Below, one piece after another: positions 43,922 to 53,940 of a stretch of 64,000 bases of DNA; the stretch's first letter is position 1; each line of letters starts with the position of its first letter. Where the stretch lies: positions 3,410,001 to 3,474,000 of the forward strand of contig NZ_CP058278.1 of assembly GCF_013389455.1 (NCBI RefSeq), in the 5' to 3' direction. The notes below the pieces were generated by a model. It saw nothing but the letters and a program-made list of their open reading frames with translations. It was not told the DNA's origin and ran no database searches. The stretch comes from Flavobacterium inviolabile. Its GTDB lineage: Bacteria; Bacteroidota; Bacteroidia; Flavobacteriales; Flavobacteriaceae. The position numbers and the translations under genes are program-made.

Positions 43922-44692
43922 ATGGGAAGCGACCTGAATATAAAATTCTATGATGAATTGTCGGAAGATTATCATTTAATCTTTGACGACTGGGAAAGTG
44001 CCGTAACGGGCCAGGCAAAAACGCTGGACAATATTATCCGGCATTTTACCAAAACGGAACCGGTGACCTTACTGGATTGTGCCTGCGGCATAGGTACTCA
44101 GGCTATTGGCCTGGCAAATCTCGGATATCAGGTACAGGCAACCGATCTAAGTCCGAAAGCAGTTGCAAGAGCCCGTGTTGAGGCCGACAGGCTGAATGTG
44201 GCGCTATCATTTGGCGTAGCCGATTTTAAAACCCTGAACACCGATGTTGAAGGTACTTTTGATGTGGTGATTGCCTGCGATAATGCTTTACCGCATTTAC
44301 TGGACAAAGCCGACCTGCTTTTAGCAGCTGCAAACATACTGTCCAAAATGAAACCCGGCGGTGTATTCCTTGCCAGCATCAGGGATTATGACAAAGTACT
44401 GGAACAAAAACCACTCAGCATCCAGCCTACCGTAAAGGAAACCGGCGATCAGAGAGCAATTTCTTTTCAGATATGGGACTGGACGGAAGACAATGTTTAT
44501 ACCGTTAACCATTTTATGCTGAAAGGCAAAGATGAAAACTTCCATACCTCGCTCCGGACAACAAAATACAAAGCCTATCAAAGAAGTGAAATGACGGCTA
44601 TCTTTGAAAAAGCCGGATATACCGGTATAAAATGGCTGATGCCGGACGAATCCGGGTATTACCAGCCGGTACTTATCGCCCGGAAAGCATAA
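43922..44692 (+). CDS. Class I SAM-dependent methyltransferase
   Basis: 256 aa. SAM-binding motif I LLDCACGIGTQ (50-60), motif II ATDLSPKAVARARVEADRL, post-I/III VIACDNALPHLL, and MKPGGVFLASIRDYDK for motif IV. The C-terminal cap (TTKYKAYQRSEMTAIFEKAGY) is of the glycine/sarcosine-type small-molecule methyltransferases. The substrate is unknown. It is a single gene with its own promoter and terminator. Confidence 0.82.
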   Translation: MGSDLNIKFYDELSEDYHLIFDDWESAVTGQAKTLDNIIRHFTKTEPVTLLDCACGIGTQAIGLANLGYQVQATDLSPKAVARARVEADRLNVALSFGVADFKTLNTDVEGTFDVVIACDNALPHLLDKADLLLAAANILSKMKPGGVFLASIRDYDKVLEQKPLSIQPTVKETGDQRAISFQIWDWTEDNVYTVNHFMLKGKDENFHTSLRTTKYKAYQRSEMTAIFEKAGYTGIKWLMPDESGYYQPVLIARKA

Positions 44693-44850
44693 GCAACCAT
44701 CAAATGCGAAAAGTCATTCCCGGTTAAAACGGCAATGCCGGTGTCTGTTTAATATGCCTCTACAGTAGCGGAAAGATTTATTGCAGGCCTCTCCGTAGCA
44801 AAATAACCGTGTTTGTTAGTATTCCACACAGATTTACAACGCAGCATAAT

Positions 44851-44882
44851 AAAAAAAGGGAGCCTGCCGGCTCCCTTTTTTT
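44851..44882. terminator. Bidirectional terminator
   Basis: AAAAAAAGGGAGCC/GGCTCCCTTTTTTT with a TGCC loop, between convergent genes ending at 44692 and 44898. High GC core, strong T run. Confidence 0.9.
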
Positions 44883-44897
44883 ATTATTTCTGATTTC

Positions 44898-46772
44898 TTA
44901 TTTTTTGATAATTAAGAATTCACTTCTTCTGTTTGCTGCGTGTTCTGCTTCGGTACAGTTTTCTTTACAGTCTGTTTTTGGCTCGCTCTCACCATATCCT
45001 TTTCCGGAGATTCTGTTTGCTGCGATACCTTTTGAAATAATATACTGAACTGTCGCTTTGGCTCTTCGGTCTGATAACCTTATATTGTAGTGGTCATTTC
45101 CTCTGTTGTCTGTATGCGACTTCACCATAATAACCATTTGTTTATTGTTTTGCATCACCTGTACCAATTTATCCAGTTCAAAAGCACCCTCCTGGGTGAT
45201 GTTGCTCTTATTGAATTCAAAGTTGATGTCTTTCAATACGATTTCTTTTTCCGTTACAATAACGTCAATAGGGTTCAACTTCGCATCGATTTTTTGTTCG
45301 CCGCCTTTTTGTTTTGTTACCACAAAAGTATTGCTCTCAAATCCGTCTTTTTCTACCTGTAACGTATATGCCTTGTCGCATTCCACATGATAGGCCACTT
45401 CTCCATTGGCAGCAGTTACCTCATTTCCGATGATATTTTTCTTCTCATCCAGGATCGCTACTTTGGCACCCGAAAGAATAGCGCCGGTCCTGGCATCACT
45501 CACCACGGCAATTACAGCAACATCACAGTTTGGTGTTGCCTGATAGATGTTGTCTTCTCCGGTACGGTTACTGGAAAAGAATCCGATGTTTTTAGACTGG
45601 TTAAACGTGAAGGCAAAATCGTCTTTTTCACTGTTGATCGGTTTGGCCAGGTTTACCGCTTCGGTTCCTTTGTTCAGGTTGATCATAAACACATCCAATC
45701 CGCCCAGACCAGGTCTGCCGTTGGATACAAAATACAATACTGCATTATCTTCTGTAATAAACGGGAACGATTCATCGCCTTCGGTATTTACCTTCTTTCC
45801 TAAGTTTTCCGGCGTACCGTAGCTTCCGTCTTTGTTTACCGCTACTTTCCAGATATCAATTCCTCCGACAGATCCCGGCATGTTCGATGAAAAGTACAAG
45901 GTAGTTCCGTCTTTACTGATACTCGGATTGCTGGTAGAATATTGGTTACTGTTAAATGGCAATGCCGTTACATTCCCCCATTTATTGCCGTCTTTAGTCG
46001 CTTTAAACAGGTTAACCTGCCCTATTTTCAGTTTTTTGGCTTTGTCTTTTTCAAAGCTGTTTTCCTTAAAGCTCTCACTGGCAAAATACATAGTGTTCCC
46101 ATCACCTGTAATCGTTACCGGACCATCGTGGTATTTACTGTTAATTTCATCCAGGGCTACGGCATCGGTAATGGTTCCGTCTGCATTATAGCTGGCGCGG
46201 TAAATATCCAGGAAAGGCTCGTCATTCCATTTGTATGTTTTTCTGGCAGTATTACGCGCACTGGTAAAATAAAAACTGTTCTCCGATAAAAACGCTCCAA
46301 AGTCGGATTTATCACTGTTGATGTCCAATGATTTCACTGTGTACATCTTTTGTTTGTTCAGCAATTTTGGCAGGTAATCCGGGTTTTCTTTAAAGGCTTT
46401 CGCTCTTAAATCGTTTGGAGCCATACCGGCAAACTGCTGCATTTGTTTGTTGGCTTCATCATATTTGCCATTGGCTTTCAGCATCTGTGCATAACGGAAA
46501 TATGTTTCTGCATCCTGTTTCTTTTCAGAGATTGCTTTGGCATACCATTTTGCCGATTCGGCTGTATTGAATACGTTATAGTACGCATCGCCCAGTTGTT
46601 TATACACATAGGCATCGGCTTTACCTTTATCGACTAATTTCAGGTATTCTGCTGCGGCAGAAACATACTCAAAGCGATTGAATTGTTTGTCGGCTTTAGC
46701 TGTCGCGGAATTTTGTGCATTCATCGTTGCACCCGCAATAACCAGGCTTAATGTAATATATAGATTCTTCAT
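44898..46772 (-). CDS. OmpA-family protein with TPR and PD40 blades, PorE-like
   Basis: 624 aa. Signal peptide MKNLYITLSLVIAGATMNAQ; TPR-like helices (~20-130: YVSAAAEYLKLVDKGKADAY, KQLGDAYYNVF); PD40/WD-like propeller (~150-410: DGNTMYFASES, SKDGTTLYFSSNMPGSVGGIDIWK, DNAVLYFVSNGRPGLGGLDVF); a CarboxypepD_reg-like beta domain (~415-500: DARTGAILSGAKVAI); and a C-terminal OmpA domain (~510-624: INFEFNKSNI ... VKSHTDNRGNDHYNIRLSDRRA). The plan resembles PorE of the T9SS. The OmpA part would anchor it to peptidoglycan. It lies 20 bp after the PorP/SprF gene, in the same operon. Confidence 0.87.
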   Translation of the reverse strand: MKNLYITLSLVIAGATMNAQNSATAKADKQFNRFEYVSAAAEYLKLVDKGKADAYVYKQLGDAYYNVFNTAESAKWYAKAISEKKQDAETYFRYAQMLKANGKYDEANKQMQQFAGMAPNDLRAKAFKENPDYLPKLLNKQKMYTVKSLDINSDKSDFGAFLSENSFYFTSARNTARKTYKWNDEPFLDIYRASYNADGTITDAVALDEINSKYHDGPVTITGDGNTMYFASESFKENSFEKDKAKKLKIGQVNLFKATKDGNKWGNVTALPFNSNQYSTSNPSISKDGTTLYFSSNMPGSVGGIDIWKVAVNKDGSYGTPENLGKKVNTEGDESFPFITEDNAVLYFVSNGRPGLGGLDVFMINLNKGTEAVNLAKPINSEKDDFAFTFNQSKNIGFFSSNRTGEDNIYQATPNCDVAVIAVVSDARTGAILSGAKVAILDEKKNIIGNEVTAANGEVAYHVECDKAYTLQVEKDGFESNTFVVTKQKGGEQKIDAKLNPIDVIVTEKEIVLKDINFEFNKSNITQEGAFELDKLVQVMQNNKQMVIMVKSHTDNRGNDHYNIRLSDRRAKATVQYIISKGIAANRISGKGYGESEPKTDCKENCTEAEHAANRRSEFLIIKK

Positions 46773-46792
46773 GTTTCCGGTGGTTTTTTAGA

Positions 46793-47713
46793 TTAGAAAT
46801 AACGTGGTGAACGCGATACTTTTTTCGGGAAGTTCAGGTCAAACAACAGCATTACTTCGTGGGAAGCCGGTGTTGTTACTTTTAAATCCGATACGATACG
46901 GTCATAAGCATATCCGATACGTACACTTGGGTTAATCGCGTAGTTAACCATTCCGCCAAAAGAATCCTCTAATCTGTAGGTAGCTCCTATTTCGAATTTA
47001 TCAAAGAATAGCATGTTCGCCGAAACATCCAGGGATGTTGGTGCTTTAAAAGCCGATTTCAACATAAACGACGGTTTGAATTTGGTGTTTTCCGATAATT
47101 CAAATACATATCCTCCCGTTAAGAAGTAATGGCTTACTTCACTTCCGAATTTTCGGCCGTCAAAATCAAGGTGTTTGGATTTTAGCATATTCGGTACCGA
47201 AAAGGCTACATAATACTTATTGGTATAGTAGAAAAATCCGGATCCGACGTTAAAATACGTTTTACTGATATCCTGTCCGAAAGCCGGGTCATCTGCATCG
47301 GGCAGCGTATGGTAAATATCGCTGTACAATCCTACCTTATGGAAGGTTGCTCCGGCTTTAAGTCCTAAAGCCAGTCGGTGTTCGCCTCCTAAATTCAGCG
47401 TATAAGAGAAATCCCCGTATACGTTATTCTCCGTTACCGGACCAATTTTATCGGAAATCACAGACAGTCCCAATCCTACGTTTTTGCCTGTCGGGCTGTG
47501 TACAAAGAAGGTTCCTGTGGTTGGTGCATCTTCAATATCAACCCATTGCTTGCGGTATAAAAGTCCAAAAGACAGGTTTTCTTTCGAACCGGCATAGGCC
47601 GGATTTATCACGTTCATATTATACATATACTGAGTATAATGCGGGTCTTGCTGGGCTTGGACATCCATCAGCGCCATAAGGGCAATCAGGGCTGTCAGGT
47701 ATATTTTCTTCAT
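46793..47713 (-). CDS. PorP/SprF-family T9SS membrane protein
   Basis: 306 aa. Signal MKKIYLTALIALMALMDVQAQ, then the family signature QDPHYTQYMYNMNVINPAYAGS and GKNVGLGLSVISDKIGPVTE, with beta-barrel strands to the C-terminus (DLNFPKKVSRSPRYF). In F. johnsoniae, SprF acts with the SprB adhesin; PorP/SprF paralogues are usually paired with one type-B cargo. Here the cargo is the 876-aa protein encoded just upstream (74 bp). Confidence 0.92.
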   Translation of the reverse strand: MKKIYLTALIALMALMDVQAQQDPHYTQYMYNMNVINPAYAGSKENLSFGLLYRKQWVDIEDAPTTGTFFVHSPTGKNVGLGLSVISDKIGPVTENNVYGDFSYTLNLGGEHRLALGLKAGATFHKVGLYSDIYHTLPDADDPAFGQDISKTYFNVGSGFFYYTNKYYVAFSVPNMLKSKHLDFDGRKFGSEVSHYFLTGGYVFELSENTKFKPSFMLKSAFKAPTSLDVSANMLFFDKFEIGATYRLEDSFGGMVNYAINPSVRIGYAYDRIVSDLKVTTPASHEVMLLFDLNFPKKVSRSPRYF

Positions 47714-47787
47714 GGGTAACTTTATCGTTTTATGTTTTAAGCTGCTTACGGCCTGTAACTGCCGTAAGCATTGCTGTTTGTTCTTGA

Positions 47788-50418
47788 TTAGCTTCTTTCT
47801 CTGTTAATGTAAATCCATCCTGTTTTTGAAGGCTGGCCGTCAAATTCAATTACATAATAGTAGGTTGCAGATGGCAGTTCGTCTCCTTTATCGGATTGTC
47901 CGTACCATTGGTTACTATAGTTGGCATAACTGTACACTTTTGTTCCGTAGCGGTTAAAGATTGTCAGGTGTTTTACATTTAATCCTACTAAATCAAAGAA
48001 ATCATTTTTGTTATCATTATTCGGTGAAATACCTTTCTGGATTGCGCAGAATGTGCTTAAAACAACTACATTTCCTGTTTCGGTACATCCTTCCGGTGTT
48101 GTAACCGTTAGCGTAAATGTCATTGGAAATACCGGAGCAGCAACAGCGTTCAATACTTCTGTTACATTTAAAGTCGCTTCGTTTGTTCCCACAACATTCC
48201 CCTGGCTGTTTTTCCAAACATAGTCCACATTACTGGCATTATAGGAACCGGCGTTTGGCGTAGCTTCTACAATATAATTTCCGTTAACACAGTTATCATT
48301 CAGGGTAAAATCAATTTTAGTTACCGTAACGGCTAAGGTTACCGGTGCAGCGCATTGTCCTGCATTTGGGGTAAACACATAGTTACCGTTAGCAGTATTG
48401 TCAATCACTGCCGGATTCCAGCTTCCTGTTATGCCGTTTGGTGATGTTGTGGCTAAAGCCGGTGCCGTAGCTCCGTGACATAAGGTTAAAGCCGTTGAAA
48501 AATCAGGGGTAATGCTATTTGTAACCGTTACCGCCAAGGTTACCGGTACAGCACACTGACCTGCATTAGGCGTGAACACATAGTTACCACTCGTAGTATT
48601 GCTAATCACTGCCGGATTCCAGGTACCGGTCACTCCGTTTGGTGAAGTTGCCGCTAAAACCGGTGCATTAGTCCCGTTACACAGGATTAAAGTCGTAGCA
48701 AAATCAGGGGTAGTGTTATTCGTTACCGTAACGGCCAGCGTTACCGGTACAGCACACTGACCTGCATTGGGCGTAAACACATAGTTACCATTGGCAGTAT
48801 TGCTGATCACTGCCGGATTCCACGTTCCCGCGATTCCGTTTGGTGATGTGGTTGCCAAAACCGGTGCCGTAGCTCCATTACACAGGGATAAAGTCGTTGC
48901 AAAGTTTGGTGTAGTGTTATTTGTTACCGTAACGGCTAACGTTACCGGTACAGCACACTGACCTGCATTAGGCGTGAACACATAATTCCCACTGGTGGTA
49001 TTGCTGATCACTGCCGGGTTCCAGCTTCCTGTGATACCGTTTGGTGATGTCGTTGCCAAAGCCGGTGCCGTTGCTCCGTTACAAAAAGATAAAGCGGTTG
49101 CAAAGTTTGGCGTAATGCTATTGGCTACCGTTACCGCTAAAGTTACTGGTACGGCACACTGACCTGCATTGGGCGTGAACACATAATTACCACTGGAGGT
49201 ATTATTAATCACTGCCGGGTTCCAGGTTCCTGTGATACCGTTTGGTGATGTGGTTGCCAGTGTTGGCGCTGTTGCTCCGTTACACAAAGCTAAAGTCGTT
49301 GCAAAGTTTGGTGTAGTACCATTCGTTACGGTTACTGCTAAGGTTACCGGTACGGCACACTGACCTGCATTGGGCGTGAACACATAATTACCACTGGTGG
49401 TATTGTTAATCACTGCCGGGTTCCAGGTTCCCGTGATTCCGTTTGGTGACGTAGTTGCCAGAGTTGGTGCGGTTGCTCCGTTACATAACGCTAAAGTCGT
49501 TGCAAAATTAGGGGTTGTACTGTTCGAAATCGTTAGATTGATCGTATCGCTTATGGTAGCACCACAGCTGTTTGTCGCCGTTAATGTCAGGACAATTACT
49601 CCGGTTGCTGTCGGACTGATCGTATAGGTGGTTGTCAGGGCTGCTGGCGTTCCAAAAGTACCACTTGCAGCAGACCATTGTACTGATTGCTGTCCCTGAG
49701 CGGTTCCGCTTAAATTAATCGTAGCTCCTGCACAGGCTGTCATGGTCTGAGGGCCGCCGTCTACCGTGAATGGCGGTACCGGTGCCGCACAACCGTTGTT
49801 AATATAGGTCGCAACGCCGGCAGGTGTAAACAATACCGTCGCACCATCTGCTGCTCCGGGAACACCGTCGGTATCAATCAGTAATGCTCTGTTATAGGTA
49901 ACCGTATCCACACAGCTGTTAAAAGACATGGTAAGGGTTCGGGAACCGGAACCGAAATTAGCGAAGTGCCCTGCAACAGTAGAAGGGTTATTCTGAAATA
50001 TAATATAAAACGTTTCCGTTAGGGCGCCAAAAGAGTTTAAGGCGGTATCCATGTTAAAACTGGTTACCAGAATTACCCGGGCATTAGCCGGAAGCACACC
50101 GCCTGTAGGTTCCAATAACTGTCCGCAACCGCCGGCTGCAACAATATCGGCATTTAACTGTGCTACTTTATTTGCAGTAACTGTATTTTTAATCAGTCCT
50201 CTCCAGGTATTGTTCGGCCAGCTTACGACTAAGTTATTCGTGTTAATGCTGGCAGTTCCCACTTTAAACCGGACCATTTCATTGAGACCTTCATCTACCC
50301 CACAGGCATCTACCAGGATACTTTCAATCTCGAAACATTGCGAAAATGCCTGTTGCTGTGACAACAGTGAAAAAAGGAGCAGAAAGCAAATTTGTTTTAA
50401 CGTAGTTTTTAATTTCAT
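47788..50418 (-). CDS. Repetitive surface adhesin with T9SS type B (gliding-type) sorting domain
   Basis: 876 aa. Signal MKLKTTLKQICFLLLFSLLSQQQAFSQ. N-terminal domain (~27-215) has a paired-Cys beta start (CFEIESILVDACGVDEGLN). An Ig/PKD-like domain (~225-300, CAGATINLSGTAQG) is followed by six near-identical 67-aa repeats (bases 48310-49515), each with the core LCNGATAP, ATTSPNGITG and GQCAVPVTLAVTV. Then come a Cys-rich Ig-like domain and the type-B CTD (ISPNNDNKNDFFDLVGL ... LTIFNRYGTKVY ... GWIYINRE). It probably is the cargo of the PorP/SprF protein that follows and a cell-surface adhesin. Confidence 0.9.
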   Translation of the reverse strand: MKLKTTLKQICFLLLFSLLSQQQAFSQCFEIESILVDACGVDEGLNEMVRFKVGTASINTNNLVVSWPNNTWRGLIKNTVTANKVAQLNADIVAAGGCGQLLEPTGGVLPANARVILVTSFNMDTALNSFGALTETFYIIFQNNPSTVAGHFANFGSGSRTLTMSFNSCVDTVTYNRALLIDTDGVPGAADGATVLFTPAGVATYINNGCAAPVPPFTVDGGPQTMTACAGATINLSGTAQGQQSVQWSAASGTFGTPAALTTTYTISPTATGVIVLTLTATNSCGATISDTINLTISNSTTPNFATTLALCNGATAPTLATTSPNGITGTWNPAVINNTTSGNYVFTPNAGQCAVPVTLAVTVTNGTTPNFATTLALCNGATAPTLATTSPNGITGTWNPAVINNTSSGNYVFTPNAGQCAVPVTLAVTVANSITPNFATALSFCNGATAPALATTSPNGITGSWNPAVISNTTSGNYVFTPNAGQCAVPVTLAVTVTNNTTPNFATTLSLCNGATAPVLATTSPNGIAGTWNPAVISNTANGNYVFTPNAGQCAVPVTLAVTVTNNTTPDFATTLILCNGTNAPVLAATSPNGVTGTWNPAVISNTTSGNYVFTPNAGQCAVPVTLAVTVTNSITPDFSTALTLCHGATAPALATTSPNGITGSWNPAVIDNTANGNYVFTPNAGQCAAPVTLAVTVTKIDFTLNDNCVNGNYIVEATPNAGSYNASNVDYVWKNSQGNVVGTNEATLNVTEVLNAVAAPVFPMTFTLTVTTPEGCTETGNVVVLSTFCAIQKGISPNNDNKNDFFDLVGLNVKHLTIFNRYGTKVYSYANYSNQWYGQSDKGDELPSATYYYVIEFDGQPSKTGWIYINRERS
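48310..49515 (-). repeat. Six tandem 201-bp repeats inside the adhesin gene
   Basis: The marker CTGCATT recurs at 48360, 48561, 48762, 48963, 49164 and 49365, an exact 201-bp period, with near-identical flanks (GGCACAC...CTGCATTGGGCGTGAACACATA). The array length can change by recombination without breaking the frame. Confidence 0.92.
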
Positions 50419-51145
50419 TTGATAAAATTTAATTGTGAAAAGGGAAGCTCACCGGGCATGCCTGCTTTTAACAAGTGCTAAAATTCCTTTTTATATTAAA
50501 ATAGCACACACCTCAAGGCTGCATTCCTGGTTTTTACCGGCTGCTCTTTTCTTTTTTAATTACATATTTAATTGAGAGTTTTCGAAAAAAAATCGTCTAA
50601 AAAGTGTTCTTTTCTAGACGATGCACTGAATATTATTTTAATTTTATTGTTACGCTTTAACCGGAAATCAGTTTTAAATCCTCTGCTGCTGCCAGCACTA
50701 CTCCCCTCTATCACAAAACACTTATTTTCAAAGTATTGTAAAAAATATTCTAAAAACAAACAGGTCGTTTTTGTAATGGATTTAGAAACGTCATTCATCA
50801 TAAAAATTTAGCCTGTGAAAAGTTGCTAAATTAAGTGAATTGATCCTTTTTCGTATTTATCAAATCATTATCATAAGGTATAATTACTGTATCTTTTCCG
50901 GCAAATGTATATTAATTTCAAGAATATCAGAATTTTCATATCATAATTTTTGGATTATTAACATTTCAGCCTGTCGTCATAACTTTACTCTTTGCGATAC
51001 CATAAGCCTGCTTTTCCGGCAGCAGCAACGCTCACAGTCCTTTTGGGGTATTTTTACAGCAGATTCCTATTTAATTGTTAAAGTTTATATCTTAGCGCAG
51101 CAAACCCATTGGTAATCAAACCGATCCCTTTAAATTTTATTACAG
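50419..51145. other. Intergenic region between the divergent T9SS operon and membrane protein gene
   Basis: 727 bp. Overlapping antiparallel frames of about 80 codons at 50568-50811 are not supported. An 8-bp inverted repeat ATCGTCTA/TAGACGAT (about 50592-50621) with a further imperfect inner pair is the only clear element; it could be an operator or attenuator. I see no other gene. Confidence 0.55.
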
Positions 51146-51775
51146 ATGCTGAAAAAACATTCCGTACTACTTGGTTTCTCTGTTTCCATATTGCTGCTAC
51201 TCATTGCCACGCTGAATTATCCCGGCGGTTCCCAGTTTGATAAAACGGCCATTGGCTACAGCTGGACGAACAACTACATCAGCGACCTGTTCGGAGAAAA
51301 AGCGTTGATTGGCCTGCCCAATGCGGGTCGTTTTTGGGCTATGGGCGGAATGATTTTCCTGTCGGTAAGCTGTTCGCTGTTTTTTGCCGGGTTTTCAAAA
51401 AGAATCCCGAAAAAGGGCGCCGCCAATGTGATCCGCTATTTTGGAATTACCGGTATGCTGTTTACCTTTTTAATCGCGACCCCGCTGCACGATATCATGG
51501 TCACTATTGCCAGTACTATCTTCCTGGTAAGTGTATTTTATATTACCGTTTTTGTTTTTATATCAAAGCTGCATTTGTTTAAAGTGCTGTGTGCGTTGTA
51601 CCTCCTCTTTTTTTACAGTACACTTTACATTCACGGTTCCGGGAATTTGCGGGAATATTTACCAACCGGCCAGAAAATACTGTTTGCCGCAACCCTGCTT
51701 TTAATCTTAGGACTGCATTATTTTACAAAGGCGGAAGATTTTAAACCTCAGCTTAAAACCGACACATTAGTTTAA
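51146..51775 (+). CDS. Six-helix membrane protein (DUF998-like)
   Basis: 209 aa with about six hydrophobic segments: SVLLGFSVSILLLLIATL, WAMGGMIFLSVSCSLFFAGF, VIRYFGITGMLFTFLIATP, VTIASTIFLVSVFYITVFVFI, LFKVLCALYLLFFYSTLYIH and LFAATLLLILGLHYF. The short N-terminal YPGG... and D-containing loop (NNYISDLFG) resemble DUF998. Role unknown. The following DUF5856-like gene is 103 bp away, on the same strand. Confidence 0.7.
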   Translation: MLKKHSVLLGFSVSILLLLIATLNYPGGSQFDKTAIGYSWTNNYISDLFGEKALIGLPNAGRFWAMGGMIFLSVSCSLFFAGFSKRIPKKGAANVIRYFGITGMLFTFLIATPLHDIMVTIASTIFLVSVFYITVFVFISKLHLFKVLCALYLLFFYSTLYIHGSGNLREYLPTGQKILFAATLLLILGLHYFTKAEDFKPQLKTDTLV

Positions 51776-51878
51776 AGACTAAACAGCGGCCATAATCCAT
51801 AGAAATATTGTAAATTTAGTACTTCTAAAATTGTCACAGACAAACAAATAGCAAGTCACTAATTAAAAAATATTTATT

Positions 51879-52259
51879 ATGGCAAACAAAGAGCAGTCGG
51901 CTAAAACAGCTGAATTCTTAGGTAAAATTGTTTCTTTCAGACAATCGTTAAAATTAATTCATTGGTCGGTTACCGGAAAAGGGAGTTATGAAACCCATAT
52001 CTCTTTAGACCAGGCGATCGATACCTTAACCGGTGTTACAGACAGGCTGGTTGAAACCAGTTTCGCCCTGTTGGGTACCCTTGATATCGTGATACCGGAA
52101 ACCCACCGTCCTAAAGTATATATCCCGTACATCGAAGATTTTTATCAATATGTTGAAACAAATCGTTCCGTATTTAAGGAGTCTTTTTCGCAATCCATTG
52201 TTGATGATTTCCAGGAGGCCGTTATCCAGTTGTTATTCCGACTGAAACGTCTGGAGTAA
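51879..52259 (+). CDS. DUF5856-like helical protein
   Basis: 126 aa, all helical, with LIHWSVTGKGSYETHISLDQAIDTLTGVTD, a His/Gly/Ser-Tyr-His pattern like Dps/ferritin-related DUF5856 proteins, but without a full di-iron set that I can see. No signal peptide. A metal or DNA binding role is possible only by fold. Confidence 0.55.
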   Translation: MANKEQSAKTAEFLGKIVSFRQSLKLIHWSVTGKGSYETHISLDQAIDTLTGVTDRLVETSFALLGTLDIVIPETHRPKVYIPYIEDFYQYVETNRSVFKESFSQSIVDDFQEAVIQLLFRLKRLE

Positions 52260-52294
52260 TTGTCCGGATGAAAAATTCCTATCAGCAGAAAAAA

Positions 52295-52349
52295 TTAAAG
52301 GCAACTATATTTTAACCGGATGAATATCCAAGTATATAGTTGCCTTTAA
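52295..52349. terminator. Bidirectional terminator
   Basis: 16-bp stem TTAAAGGCAACTATAT/ATATAGTTGCCTTTAA with a 23-base loop, between the stops at 52259 and 52374. The long loop lowers confidence, but the stem is perfect. Confidence 0.7.
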
Positions 52350-52373
52350 AATAAGGATCAATTTGTAAATCAA

Positions 52374-53738
52374 TTATTTTGCTGGTCTCATTCTTCTAAT
52401 TTTTATAGCCCTGTCTGTTGTTAAATCCTGAGATTTTAAATTTAATTTTTCCCGATTTATTTCTTTTTCTATCCATTCTGTTTCACTAGCAAAAGCCAGT
52501 CTATTCCTATCAATTTCATCAAAAATCACTTTTTCTTCCTCAGTTGTCAGGTATAATCCTTCTTTATTTTCATCTTTAAATTTTATCATATCTGCCCATT
52601 TCATAAGCATTGTATGCGTATTTATGACCGTTCCATATTTAAAAACAACCATGCCCTTATATAGTAAAGGTATTACAGCGTTTTCTTTCAATAATGCTGC
52701 AGAAAGTCCGGTATATCTTGATAATAAATTGTAAATTTTATCGGTATACCCACCAAATGTTCTTTCTTTTAATAAATTGTCAATCGAGTTCAGGATACTC
52801 TGTTTATAAAAATCAGTGATAATGATATTCGGAGCTTTTTCACTTAAAATAACATCAAACTCCTTTCTCCATCTAGGTATTACATACTCACGATCCTCAG
52901 TTATAGTGATTTTTGGCTGATCCGGTAACGTTTCCATATCCATTTCAAGAACGAGCATTTTGATTTTATTCCGACTTAAAATCTCCATATTATCCTGAAA
53001 CTTCAATTTTAAAAGTTCTAAAAGACTGTTTTCATTAATGGCTTCTCCCTTATGCTCCAATACCACTTCCTCAATTACCATTTTTATTTTCCGGTCATAA
53101 TTATTCGTTTCATTTCCTGCCATTAGCAGCTCGGCCAGTACCGCAAACATAAGTCCCAACATTAAATACATTCCGTAAATTGTAAAAAGCATTACAATAT
53201 TTACAAGCAAACTACCATTTGAATCGATCAATGAAAGAAAAAGGCATCCATAAGAGCCTGCTACCCATAAACCCAAAGATTGTTTCACCTCCCGCTTACC
53301 GTATTTAATTAAGGGTATAACAAAGGAGACACAAACAGGGACAACAAACCAAATGTTCAACCCTGTCTTTATCAGGTCATTATTCATCGTTAAAAATGCA
53401 AACAGCCCGATAAAGGTTGCCAGCATAAAAGTTAAAGCGGTAATATAGAATTGCCTCCAAAAAGTCGAATTACTTTCAAAATCTTTTAGAAATAGCGGTA
53501 CTGCCAAAGCAAAACCTCCCAAACCGGCAACAATCTGTACAATACTCTGAATATCCGTCTTATTTACAGCGAAATCAACTTTTAAACAGAATATCAGAAA
53601 CAGAACAAGACTGACCGTAATGGCCGAAGAAGCGTTACCGCTCCTGGAAGCACTCTCAGATACCTTAAAATTTCTTTTACTTCCAGATGGTAGCCGGTTA
53701 TGATTCCTTTCCTCATTATTGAATGGGTAGAATGACAT
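52374..53738 (-). CDS. Multi-helix membrane protein with a long cytosolic domain, unknown function
   Basis: 454 aa from the ATG at 53738 (MSFYPFN); the 14-codon extension (MRTFTIAHHQIKIL) is less likely. Six TM helices lie in ~35-210 (ITVSLVLFLIFCL, IVQIVAGLGGFALAVPLFL, FYITALTFMLATFIGLFAFL, IWFVVPVCVSFVIPL, LWVAGSYGCLFLSL, IVMLFTIYGMYLMLGLMFAVLAELLM). The soluble C-terminal ~240 residues are helical (KIKMVIEEVVLEHKGEAI...). I recognise no family. Confidence 0.62.
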   Translation of the reverse strand: MSFYPFNNEERNHNRLPSGSKRNFKVSESASRSGNASSAITVSLVLFLIFCLKVDFAVNKTDIQSIVQIVAGLGGFALAVPLFLKDFESNSTFWRQFYITALTFMLATFIGLFAFLTMNNDLIKTGLNIWFVVPVCVSFVIPLIKYGKREVKQSLGLWVAGSYGCLFLSLIDSNGSLLVNIVMLFTIYGMYLMLGLMFAVLAELLMAGNETNNYDRKIKMVIEEVVLEHKGEAINENSLLELLKLKFQDNMEILSRNKIKMLVLEMDMETLPDQPKITITEDREYVIPRWRKEFDVILSEKAPNIIITDFYKQSILNSIDNLLKERTFGGYTDKIYNLLSRYTGLSAALLKENAVIPLLYKGMVVFKYGTVINTHTMLMKWADMIKFKDENKEGLYLTTEEEKVIFDEIDRNRLAFASETEWIEKEINREKLNLKSQDLTTDRAIKIRRMRPAK

Positions 53739-53940
53739 GAGAATTTTTATTTGGTGATGCGCAATAGTAAATGTACGCAATTTACCATCAAATAAAATCC
53801 ACTCTCTTTAAAAAATCACAAATCGTCACATATTCATTAATTTATTGGTATTCAAAAAGTAACCGGTTCATAAATCTGATTTGACTATCTCCATTACAAT
53901 GGGGTGCATCAGGCATATCTTTATACTATCCCGGTCATTT

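Noticed and set aside
48310..49515. CRISPR-like array
   Set aside because: The period is 201 bp and entirely coding in frame (67-aa protein repeats), so it is a protein repeat and not CRISPR.
50568..50811. Overlapping antiparallel frames of about 80 codons in the T9SS upstream region
   Set aside because: Low complexity, overlapping on both strands, no homology pattern; probably chance frames in an AT-rich region with an inverted repeat.
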